Positions 1-6,114 of a stretch of 9,890 nt of DNA are shown here, piece after piece (the stretch's first letter is position 1; each line of letters opens with the position of its first letter). Origin of the DNA: Solobacterium sp. GTDB lineage: Bacteria > Bacillota_I > Bacilli_A > Erysipelotrichales > Erysipelotrichaceae. Both the position numbers and the translations under genes were made by a program. Where the stretch lies: contig JAFYGX010000245.1 of NCBI GenBank assembly GCA_017543025.1, positions 1-9,890 on the forward strand. Reading direction: 5' to 3'. The notes beneath the pieces are model-generated. The model did no database searches. It worked only from the letters and a program-made list of their open reading frames with translations, and had not been told where the DNA came from.

Positions 1-1012
1 AACGATTGGATGGTCATCATAACATGAATCGATAAATATCGCATAACATACATTATGCGAAGTACATATAAACAAATGGTCTAAGCACAGAAATCAGCAT
101 ATCGGCGAATTCTTCGCCATCACACGGACGCAGATTCGATGGATTCGGTATTTTCTGATTTGCATTGGAAATGATGGTATTAGACATCGTCAGCAGCAAA
201 GTCTGCTGTTTTCTGTTTTATATAACTGTATTGTACAGGACGCACTTATGGCTGTGATTCAGATTTCTGAGTTTATATTCGTTCCGCACACGCGGCTGAT
301 CTGTGTTCGGCGGCATGTGCTGTTTGCTGTCCTTCGTTGAGACGCTCTGAGACAATCTGAGATGGATCATTACCTTATAAACAGATTGAAAAACGCTCTC
401 ATTGAGTCACCGCATTATGCAGAAAGCAAAATTACAGCAGTATCAGAAAGCAACGCTGCACAACAGAATTCGGAACTATAACGCTTACCAGATCTGTATT
501 TGCATACTGTACATTCTTATCAATGATACTCATTGCTGCTAAAGGAGTATGTGGGTATTCATTTCTGTGAAGCATTCAGATCAGTTCTGATGACGAGGCA
601 TAGATGAAGTAAACGGAACACCTTGAATCTGATATCAGAAGAATCCTGACTGGAAAAAAATGTCAATATGTGATATTTTTCACATATTGACATTTCCATT
701 CTTCTCCCTTCTGTTTCAAACCTGTTTTCATCTGCAGGTTTTATTGATTGGATCAGAACGATTGATTCATCACTTCATAAATGTCCGGGTCTGAGTTACG
801 ACGATTATTCTGTTCATCCAGCTTTCGATTTCAGAGAACTCCCCCTCTTTCCATAAAAATCGATATGCATCATCAGAGGAGCTGACTTGACGTGGGGATG
901 GTTCATTTCTCTACGGAAGAGGTTCTGCAGCGGATTCTTATCCTGTTCCCGGTTTGATCGCTGTGAAATACGTCAGCTGTCAGATCAGCAGGTAACGCTG
1001 CGGCAGAGGATC
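1..1012. other. Gene-poor region, no convincing coding sequence
   Basis: About 1 kb without a gene I can defend. It looks more AT-rich than the genes to the right. The longest plausible frames are short and unrecognised: minus 218-370 (50 aa) and 53-187 (44 aa, same frame after one TAA), plus 248-340 (30 aa) and 362-481 (39 aa, same frame after one TGA), and minus 814 up to about 970 (52 codons, with an internal ATG giving 30 aa). None has a good RBS. Small inverted repeats lie at 39-60 (8-bp arms), 104-118 (6-bp arms), 191-208 (6-bp arms) and 226-238 (5-bp arms). AAAGGAG at 541-547 precedes only very short frames. I see no tRNA, rRNA, CRISPR array or intact insertion sequence. It could be a decayed region or hold an unrecognised small RNA. 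Confidence 0.55.
658..695. repeat. Perfect 16-bp inverted repeat (possible terminator or operator)
   Basis: AAATGTCAATATGTGA (658-673), six-base loop TATTTT, then the exact reverse complement TCACATATTGACATTT (680-695). In the minus direction the hairpin runs into seven T residues (three of them in the stem), so it could act as an intrinsic terminator for transcription from the right. The stem is AT-rich, and the gene to the right already has its own hairpin 330 bases earlier. A large operator or the trace of a small mobile element is possible. I know no family for it. Confidence 0.7.
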
Positions 1013-1049
1013 AATTAAGAAGATCCGAAATCTTCTGGTGTTTCGGATC
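1013..1049 (-). terminator. Probable terminator hairpin after the CPBP gene
   Basis: Minus strand: GATCCGAAA, a 10-base loop, TTTCGGATC (perfect 9-bp inverted repeat, 1041-1049 with 1022-1030), then TTCTTAATT. It begins five bases after the CPBP stop. The T-run is imperfect, so it may be a weak terminator or mainly protect the 3' end. Confidence 0.6.
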
Positions 1050-1054
1050 AATGA

Positions 1055-1918
1055 TCATGCCTGTTTTTCTGCCGGTTCTGATATCCCCTTTCCCTGACGA
1101 ATCAGAACAAGAATCAATACGATCAGAATAACAGTTGTAAGCAGGCTGCCTTCATTTCCGTAAACCGTATTGAAGAAGAAATTGTTCTTCGCATTCTGGC
1201 CGATCAGAATTGCAATTGGCGAAGAGGTTCCGCTGTTTGGCAGGCCGAACAGAAACTGCTGTGTGTAATTCCATGCCGTATGAAATCCGGCCACAATCCA
1301 GAAGTTCCCATTTCGTTTTACGAGCAGGTATTCAAACACACCGATCAGAAAAACATTCAGACAGAATGAAGATGAAAACCCGTAGCTGGTAAGATTTGAC
1401 GTATGGTGGAAAATAAACAGCATACCGCTGACAAAAGCTGTCATACTCCAATGGCTTTCCGGTTCCATATATGCCGGCACATATCCCCGGAGAAACAGTT
1501 CTTCACACGTACACTGAATGATGACCGGAACAAAAATCAGCAGCAGACCTGCGGTAAAACCCTGAACGGAATACTGCACGGTACCGGTCAGCCCCAGAAT
1601 AATAGAAATGCCTCCGTTGAGCACAAGTCCAATCAGAAGACCGATTCCAAATGCTTTCAGACTTCTCTTTCTCTGATTCATACAGAATACCGAAAGACTT
1701 TCCGGCCTGGTAAGTCTCATATACCCGATGATCAGGGAACTCGGAATCAGAAACAGCAATAGCCATAACAACTCGTACAGATATTCATCCAGATGAAAAA
1801 ACTTCATCAGCAGTACAACCACAGTCCTCATGATAAACATCCCGCCCTGCATGAGGAAAAGTTCTGTAAAGGCAATCCACAATGTATTTTTCAGTAATCT
1901 CTCATTCACTCGTTTCAT
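1055..1918 (-). CDS. CPBP/Abi-family intramembrane protease-like protein
   Basis: CPBP (CAAX protease and bacteriocin-processing, Abi) proteins are multi-pass membrane proteins. In bacteria some give bacteriocin self-immunity; most have no known substrate. The 287-aa protein has about eight hydrophobic segments (roughly 13-40, 47-68, 88-110, 120-136, 158-170, 184-200, 205-222, 259-273). The three family motifs are present: EELFLR (139-144; Glu139, Glu140, Arg144), FIFHH (168-172; His172) and HTAWN (213-217; His213, Asn217). All putative active-site residues are intact. The frame is open upstream to 2080, but I start at the ATG at 1918 because GAGG lies eight bases before it and the first membrane segment follows soon after. 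The longer version would begin inside the preceding terminator. I see no good promoter in 1919-2049. No bacteriocin gene is visible nearby, so the role is unknown. Confidence 0.88.
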   Translation of the reverse strand: MKRVNERLLKNTLWIAFTELFLMQGGMFIMRTVVVLLMKFFHLDEYLYELLWLLLFLIPSSLIIGYMRLTRPESLSVFCMNQRKRSLKAFGIGLLIGLVLNGGISIILGLTGTVQYSVQGFTAGLLLIFVPVIIQCTCEELFLRGYVPAYMEPESHWSMTAFVSGMLFIFHHTSNLTSYGFSSSFCLNVFLIGVFEYLLVKRNGNFWIVAGFHTAWNYTQQFLFGLPNSGTSSPIAILIGQNAKNNFFFNTVYGNEGSLLTTVILIVLILVLIRQGKGISEPAEKQA

Positions 1919-2049
1919 ATCATAATCCTCATTTATTGATCTGTCCGGTATCCTGCTCCTAATATGATACGTTTCCCTTCCGGCAGCTGTTTCATCCAGC
2001 AATCCGAACTTCAGAGCCATAAAATCCGGAGTATGAATACAGGAACAGC

Positions 2050-2076
2050 AAAAAAGGAAGCCTGCAGTAGGCATCC
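2050..2076 (-). terminator. Intrinsic terminator after the lipoprotein gene
   Basis: Minus strand: GGATGCCT, loop ACTGC, AGGCTTCC, then six T residues. The 8-bp stem (2069-2076 with 2056-2063) has one T-T mismatch. It begins 15 bases after the lipoprotein stop and ends that transcript before the CPBP gene. Confidence 0.85.
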
Positions 2077-2091
2077 TCATAAATCTGTTAA

Positions 2092-3213
2092 TCAGCTGTT
2101 TTTGTTGAGCAGCGCATTGACCCGCTCGGTGACATTTTTCTGAAGATTCCGATAGAAGAATGTAATGTTGTATGAATGATAACTGCCGACCGGAAGATAT
2201 GCGATCTGATTCTCATATTTATCGTAATTGATATCGTCGATTTTCAGAACATGACGAGGGGTTTCATCCAGATATCCGCCGCAGAAATTCTTCGCTTCAT
2301 ACTTGATTTCCCCCTTCCCGTTCACAAGGACAGCTCCCTCATTTTCTTCCTTTGAAGCGCGCGTACTGTCTGTTTTCCAGTTCAGCGGGTTGATGCTGAC
2401 ATATTCTTTGCCGGCTGGAACCGTCAGTGAATCAACAACATCCGGACGTTCTGCTTCAAAGCTGATCATTACACCAGTATCATCCGCACCCTGAGCAGCT
2501 TTAAGATCCGGATATTTCTTATACTCCTCTGCCGTTATACCCCAGCCGAGAATATAAGCACCGGCAAGTTCATTCCGAAGAGAGACAGCCTCTTCGCTGT
2601 CCCCGGTGAAATATTCTTCCATCAGCATGTTTACCATTTCACCGCCATGCGAAAAGCCGAACAAGACAATCGGTTTTCCTGCTGTATGACCATGATCCAG
2701 GAAATAACGGAACGCTTCTCTGATGTCTTTATATGCATATTCAGAATAGGCATCAGTCTGTGCAGACACATATCCGTCGAGTGTTTTCTGACGGAAGGCA
2801 GGTGCGAACAGTGTACAGGAATCATCGGTCATCCCCCGCATACGATTTACAAAACGGCGTTCTTTTTCGATGGTATCCTCATTCAGCGCGATATTTCCTT
2901 CCGGTGCCTGAAAGATCGTTCCGATAATCAGAAAGACGTCGGCAGATTTCTCTATGCCGTCATTCCAGTAACACCAGTATTTCTCGTCACTGTAGTCAAT
3001 CATTGCGGTGTCAGAAGTCACTTCAACCGGCTCGACAGCTGCCGGTGCAACTGTTTCCTGCGGCATTGCAGAAGCTTCTGCACTCTCTGCCGGTTCAGCT
3101 GTAGCTGCAGCTATAGGCTCTGATGACGGCGATGCGGTGGATACCGGTGCTGGTTTAGCAGCACATGCGGCAAGCAACAAGGCGCTCAGAATGCATATTC
3201 CTTTTCTTATCAT
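2092..3213 (-). CDS. Predicted lipoprotein with a DUF3089-like alpha/beta-hydrolase domain
   Basis: A 373-aa putative surface lipoprotein. A short signal (1-16) ends in the lipobox LAAC, so Cys17 should be lipidated and the protein anchored outside the membrane. An Ala/Pro/Glu/Ser-rich linker (18-66) follows. The folded part (about 70-365) has ADVFLIIGTIF (91-101), LFAPAFRQ (135-142) and the nucleophile elbow GFSHGG (186-191; Ser188). Near the end is GSYHSYNITFFYRN, where His346 is the probable catalytic His. FAP..RQ and G.S.GG are typical of the DUF3089 hydrolase family, whose substrates are poorly known. The acid residue is not obvious. I infer an esterase or other hydrolase acting outside the cell; substrate unknown. 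The gene follows the HU terminator with little space for a promoter and has its own terminator. The start is supported by the lipobox distance, although SD spacing is long. Confidence 0.85.
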   Translation of the reverse strand: MIRKGICILSALLLAACAAKPAPVSTASPSSEPIAAATAEPAESAEASAMPQETVAPAAVEPVEVTSDTAMIDYSDEKYWCYWNDGIEKSADVFLIIGTIFQAPEGNIALNEDTIEKERRFVNRMRGMTDDSCTLFAPAFRQKTLDGYVSAQTDAYSEYAYKDIREAFRYFLDHGHTAGKPIVLFGFSHGGEMVNMLMEEYFTGDSEEAVSLRNELAGAYILGWGITAEEYKKYPDLKAAQGADDTGVMISFEAERPDVVDSLTVPAGKEYVSINPLNWKTDSTRASKEENEGAVLVNGKGEIKYEAKNFCGGYLDETPRHVLKIDDINYDKYENQIAYLPVGSYHSYNITFFYRNLQKNVTERVNALLNKNS

Positions 3214-3232
3214 TACATTTCATTTCCTCCTT
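3211..3232 (-). promoter_or_regulatory. Lipoprotein RBS with an AUGUAAUG start-stop leader
   Basis: AAGGAGG (3232-3226) is followed by three ATG codons. The first (3223) is two bases away and in another frame. The second (3218) is at the best distance, seven bases, but is followed at once by TAA. The third (3213) is the start of the lipoprotein, 12 bases from GGAGG; its A is the last base of that TAA. Ribosomes could start, stop and restart here. Confidence 0.5.
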
Positions 3233-3241
3233 CATATACGG

Positions 3242-3272
3242 AAAAAAGCCGAAGGTATTGCCCTCCGGCTTT
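3242..3272 (-). terminator. Intrinsic terminator after HU
   Basis: Minus strand: AAGCCGGAGG, six-base loop GCAATA, then CCTTCGGCTT and a run of T. The 10-bp stem has one G-T wobble; arms are at 3262-3271 and 3246-3255, with six or more T residues to 3242. It begins eight bases after the HU stop. It is the strongest terminator in the window. Confidence 0.9.
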
Positions 3273-3279
3273 ACAGATT

Positions 3280-3561
3280 TCAGCGAACCTGATCCTTAAG
3301 ACTCTTAGAAGCTTTAAATCCCGGAACTTTGGAAGCCGGAATTTCAATTGTTTCTTTTGTCTGAGGGTTAATGCCTGTACGCGGCGCGCGAGTCTTGACC
3401 TCGAACTTGCCGAAACCTGCGATATCTACTTTGGCACCGTCCTTGAGAGCGTCTGTGATTGTATTAAATACAAGATCAACGATCTCAGCGGACTCTTTCT
3501 TAGTCAGATTGTGCTTTTCCGCAACTGTTTCTGCAATTACTTTCTTGTTTACTGAATCCAT
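3280..3561 (-). CDS. hup: HU-family DNA-binding protein
   Basis: HU is a small histone-like dimer that bends DNA and shapes the nucleoid. The 93-aa protein matches the family throughout: an N-terminal helical dimer part (about 4-46), GFGKFE (49-54), then the beta-arm with TRAPRTGINPQTKETIEIPA. The arm-tip Pro is at 66 and the C-terminal KVPGFKASKSLKD follows. The family signature GFG.F..R.R.G.NP.T is complete. The protein starts MDSVNKK, two to three residues longer than the common MNK start. I keep the ATG at 3561 because AAGGAG lies eight bases upstream. It probably has its own promoter and has its own terminator just downstream, as expected for an abundant protein. IHF is less likely in this type of organism. 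Confidence 0.96.
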   Translation of the reverse strand: MDSVNKKVIAETVAEKHNLTKKESAEIVDLVFNTITDALKDGAKVDIAGFGKFEVKTRAPRTGINPQTKETIEIPASKVPGFKASKSLKDQVR

Positions 3562-3590
3562 TTGTTTTTCTCCTTTTCTACGTGAGACTT

Positions 3591-3618
3591 ATCTTAACAC
3601 GAAGTTTTATCAATTCAA
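3591..3618 (-). promoter_or_regulatory. Possible sigma-A promoter for the HU gene
   Basis: On the minus strand TTGAAT (3618-3613) is followed after 16 bases by TAAGAT (3596-3591), with TGT just before it (extended -10). It would start transcription about 20-25 bases before the HU ATG, just upstream of the AAGGAG site at 3575-3570. Each hexamer matches 4 of 6 consensus bases, so this is plausible but not certain. Read-through from the nrnA-like gene is also possible. Confidence 0.45.
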
Positions 3619-3642
3619 TACTTGACATCAGCGATTACATTT

Positions 3643-4596
3643 TCAGACCGGTATGCGCTTATACAGCGCCTTTATAAGCGCTTCGAGCTCATCACGGGTA
3701 AGACCGCGGACACCGCATGCATTCGCATGTCCGCCTCCTCCGAATGCTTCCGCAATGTCATTGATCCGAATCGATTTTGAACGAAGACTGCCTTCATACT
3801 TTTCCTTTTTAGTATTCGGCATCCGGCAGAAGATGGCAAAAATCTCCACATTCCGGATATGTCCGTAGGAATCTACAAAATTCTTCACATCAGACGGAGT
3901 CAGATTCCATTCCTTCATCTCTTCGACGCTGACAACCCGGTAAACCATCCGTTCGTTGCTTGTGATCGCAGCGGTTCGTCTGAGAAGAGCCTCAAACCGG
4001 AAATCGTTCATTGAGATATCAAACAGTTCCCGGTTAAGTTCCGGAATCCGCACACTGAACTGCGCCAGCCATCCGGCAATTTCAAGTGTATGCTCACGGG
4101 TACTGTTTGTCCGGAAACAAAGGGTATCTGTCAGAATTCCGCGATAAAGATATTCTGCAGTTTTCTGAGACATCTCCTGTTTTATACATTGCCTGAAGAA
4201 CTCTGCTATAATCTCGCAGGTTGCTGCACTGCGTTCAAAGACATACATGGTGTCTCCGTAAGGACTGCGGTTTGGGTGATGATCTATTTTGATAACTCTG
4301 GCTGCCAGATCATAACGATCGTCATCGATCCGTTCTTCATTCGCGGTATCCACTATGATAGCAACGCTCTTGCGAATCAGCTCACTGGAACAGGTATCAG
4401 ATTCCGGCCAGCAGTTCCCCATCGTGCAGTATTCATTGCCCAGTGCAAAAACCTGTTTCTCCGGCCAGTTTTCCATGATCCAGTTTTTTATTCCGAACTG
4501 ACTTCCAACCGCATCGCAGTCGGGATGGATATGGCGGAACAAGGTAATAACAGGCGCCTGTTCGATCGCTTCCAGTAGTCCTTCAAATGACCACAT
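3643..4596 (-). CDS. nrnA: DHH/DHHA1 phosphoesterase, NrnA-like oligoribonuclease / pAp phosphatase
   Basis: NrnA-type enzymes degrade very short RNAs to mononucleotides and dephosphorylate 3'-phosphoadenosine 5'-phosphate in the cytoplasm; some relatives cleave pApA from c-di-AMP. The 317-aa length is typical. The DHH domain has HIHPDCDAVGS (22-32; His22, Asp26, Asp28 as Mn ligands), VDTAN (82-86; Asp83), IDHHP (104-108) and GILTDT (153-158; Asp157). The DHHA1 domain has GGGGHANACG (286-295), the substrate-binding loop. It is a stand-alone DHH-DHHA1 protein without PAS or GGDEF parts, so it is not GdpP. The ATG lies 2 bp after the ackA stop with only a weak GGGG upstream, so it probably depends on translation of ackA. 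It closes the overlapping unit: I see no terminator in the 81 bases before HU. Family assignment is firm; the exact substrate is inferred. Confidence 0.88.
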   Translation of the reverse strand: MWSFEGLLEAIEQAPVITLFRHIHPDCDAVGSQFGIKNWIMENWPEKQVFALGNEYCTMGNCWPESDTCSSELIRKSVAIIVDTANEERIDDDRYDLAARVIKIDHHPNRSPYGDTMYVFERSAATCEIIAEFFRQCIKQEMSQKTAEYLYRGILTDTLCFRTNSTREHTLEIAGWLAQFSVRIPELNRELFDISMNDFRFEALLRRTAAITSNERMVYRVVSVEEMKEWNLTPSDVKNFVDSYGHIRNVEIFAIFCRMPNTKKEKYEGSLRSKSIRINDIAEAFGGGGHANACGVRGLTRDELEALIKALYKRIPV

Positions 4597-4598
4597 GA

Positions 4599-5795
4599 TT
4601 AAAGCCCCAGAAGACGGACTGTATCACGTGCGATTACGAGCTCTTCATTTGTCGGAATTACATATACCGCAATCTTGCTGTCTGGTTTGGAAATCAGGCA
4701 CTCTTTTCCATGAATGGTCGCATTGAGATCATAATCAATGGAAAGACCCATCGACTCTTCGATTCCTTTCAGAATACGTGCTCTTGTAAATGCATCATTT
4801 TCGCCAAGACCAGCTGTAAATACGATCGCATCAGTATGACCGAGCTGTGCATAATAACCGCCGACCACATTGACGACACGGTTGGTGTAGAGCTGTGTTG
4901 TCAGAATTGCACGTTCATTTCCTTCATCAACTGCAGCCTGAATGTCGCGGGCATCACTGGAAATACCGGAAACACCAAGCATACCGCTGCGCTTGTTCAG
5001 GAATGTATCCATTTCATCCGGAGTGCATTCGAGTTTCTTCATCATGTAGAAAACAACTGTCGGATCAATGTCGCCGCTGCGGGTTCCCATCATGATTCCG
5101 CCAAGCGGTGTAAGACCCATAGAAGTGTTGATGACCTTGCCGTCACGGATTGCGGTAATACTTGCACCGTTTCCAAGATGACAGGTAATCATGTTCAGCG
5201 TGCTGACATCCTTGCCCATCAGCTCGGCAGCTCTGCGATTCACATACCAGTGGCTGGTGCCATGCGCGCCGTACCGGCGGATCTTATACTGTGTATACCA
5301 GTCATACGGTACCGGGAACAGATAGCTTTCCGGTCCCATTGTCTGATGGAATGCAGTATCAAATACAAAAACATGTCCGATATTCGGCAGTGCCTTGCAG
5401 AATGCTTCATAGCAGACAAGATGTGCCGGGTTATGCAGCGGTGCAAGAACTGCAAGCTCACGTACACGGTCAACTACACTCTGATCTGCAACAACAGACT
5501 GGTCAAAATAAGCACCGCCCTGAACGATACGATGTCCGGCACCCTGAATCTCATCAAGCGAGCCGACAATGTTATATTCCAGTAGCGCATCCAGCAGCAT
5601 CCGTACAGCGGTTTTATGATCGGGAATCGGAACATCTTTTACAATCTTTTCACCATTAACCTTAATGGTGAAAGTTCCCATATCCTGCCCGATACGTTCT
5701 GCCTGCCCGCTGGTAAGGACGGTTTCTGACGGCATGTCAAACAGCTGGAATTTCAACGATGATGAACCTGAATTGACTGAAATTACTTTACTCAT
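4599..5795 (-). CDS. ackA: Acetate kinase
   Basis: Acetate kinase interconverts acetate + ATP and acetyl phosphate + ADP. In fermenting bacteria it makes ATP in the cytoplasm with phosphotransacetylase. The 398-aa length is standard. Visible signatures are VNSGSSSLK (7-15; Asn8), GHRIVQGG with Arg89, FDTAFH with Asp146, GAHGTSH with His178, CHLGNGAS (205-212), GTRSGD with Arg239, and TNEE with Asn383/Glu384. These correspond to the catalytic and metal-binding residues of the ASKHA-fold acetate/butyrate kinase family. Butyrate kinase is less likely given the acetate-kinase-type signatures and length. The ATG at 5795 overlaps the end of ylxM by 8 bp and is served by GGAGGAG encoded inside ylxM. 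The nrnA-like gene starts 2 bp after its stop. No pta gene is in the window. Confidence 0.97.
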   Translation of the reverse strand: MSKVISVNSGSSSLKFQLFDMPSETVLTSGQAERIGQDMGTFTIKVNGEKIVKDVPIPDHKTAVRMLLDALLEYNIVGSLDEIQGAGHRIVQGGAYFDQSVVADQSVVDRVRELAVLAPLHNPAHLVCYEAFCKALPNIGHVFVFDTAFHQTMGPESYLFPVPYDWYTQYKIRRYGAHGTSHWYVNRRAAELMGKDVSTLNMITCHLGNGASITAIRDGKVINTSMGLTPLGGIMMGTRSGDIDPTVVFYMMKKLECTPDEMDTFLNKRSGMLGVSGISSDARDIQAAVDEGNERAILTTQLYTNRVVNVVGGYYAQLGHTDAIVFTAGLGENDAFTRARILKGIEESMGLSIDYDLNATIHGKECLISKPDSKIAVYVIPTNEELVIARDTVRLLGL

Positions 5796-6114
5796 ATTCT
5801 CCTCCGATTAACTCTGTTTCTGCCAGTTCCCTGACATATTCTGAACAGGACGAATCCTGTATCATCCTTTTATAGATTGCCCGGCGCAACCCTGCCGCAT
5901 GAATGCAGCGAAGAATGGATTCATAATGCTCCATTTCGTTTTCACATTTACGGACTGTATCGGAAACAGCCGCTTTTGATATACCTTCAAGTTCTGCGAT
6001 TTCACTGAGTGAATAATCATCCCGGAAATAATAATTGCACAATGTCTGCTGCCGCGGGGTAAGAAGCGCTCCATAGTAATCCAGCAGTTCATTCACCCGG
6101 ATTTTATCCGACAT
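5788..6114 (-). CDS. ylxM: YlxM/p13-like helix-turn-helix protein (UPF0122)
   Basis: YlxM proteins are small helix-turn-helix proteins encoded next to ftsY/ffh and thought to modulate the SRP pathway. This 108-aa protein opens MSDKIRVNELLDYYGALLTP, then has a sigma-70-region-4-like helix-turn-helix: LTPRQQ (18-23), DDYSLSEIAELEGISKAAVSD (32-52) and a following helix with ENEMEHYE. This is the family pattern, where ...LT.KQ..Y...YY.DDYSL.EIAE...VSRQAVYD... is typical. The length (about 105-115) is normal. I chose the ATG at 6114 because it matches the family N-terminus. The frame is open further upstream inside ftsY, but that part does not resemble the family. The start overlaps ftsY by 11 bp and the stop overlaps ackA by 8 bp. 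The RBS is poor, which suggests coupling to ftsY translation. The usual neighbour ffh is missing downstream. Confidence 0.92.
   Translation of the reverse strand: MSDKIRVNELLDYYGALLTPRQQTLCNYYFRDDYSLSEIAELEGISKAAVSDTVRKCENEMEHYESILRCIHAAGLRRAIYKRMIQDSSCSEYVRELAETELIGGEYE
5799..5805 (-). promoter_or_regulatory. ackA ribosome binding site inside ylxM
   Basis: GGAGGAG on the minus strand, three bases before the ATG at 5795 (about five to seven from the GGAGG core). It is encoded by the Gly-Gly-Glu codons at the end of ylxM, so the two genes share these bases. This supports a real overlapping start rather than a downstream one. Confidence 0.75.

Noticed and set aside
541..608. AAAGGAG followed by ATG/GTG at 549-551
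   Set aside because: The spacing is only one to three bases and the frames end after 13-18 codons with no recognisable product.
628..639. Perfect palindrome TCTGATATCAGA
   Set aside because: Twelve-base palindromes are frequent enough by chance in AT-rich DNA, and no gene starts beside it.
900..975. Transposase-like string with HSDQ on the minus strand
   Set aside because: Only a few residues resemble the IS3-type HSD-G-Q-Y motif, no other transposase motif follows, and the frame stops soon after.
1919..2049. Possible promoter with TATCAT near 1970 for the CPBP gene
   Set aside because: No acceptable -35 sequence lies at the right distance, so I could not support it as a feature.
1919..2080. 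N-terminal extension of the CPBP protein from an ATG at 2080
   Set aside because: The extension is Cys-rich and unlike the family, it would begin next to the lipoprotein terminator, and the ATG at 1918 has a suitable GAGG upstream.
2647..3123. Open frames on the plus strand opposite the lipoprotein gene
   Set aside because: They mirror the coding strand of a gene with a clear lipobox and hydrolase motifs; composition is unlike a real protein.
3280..3552. GTG (Val4) as the start of HU, giving the common short N-terminus
   Set aside because: AAGGAG is well spaced for the ATG at 3561, whereas the GTG would be farther away.
4710..5585. Long open frame of 291 aa on the plus strand opposite ackA
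   Set aside because: It lies fully antisense to a clear acetate kinase gene, has a Cys/Ile/His-rich composition like a shadow frame and no recognisable domain.
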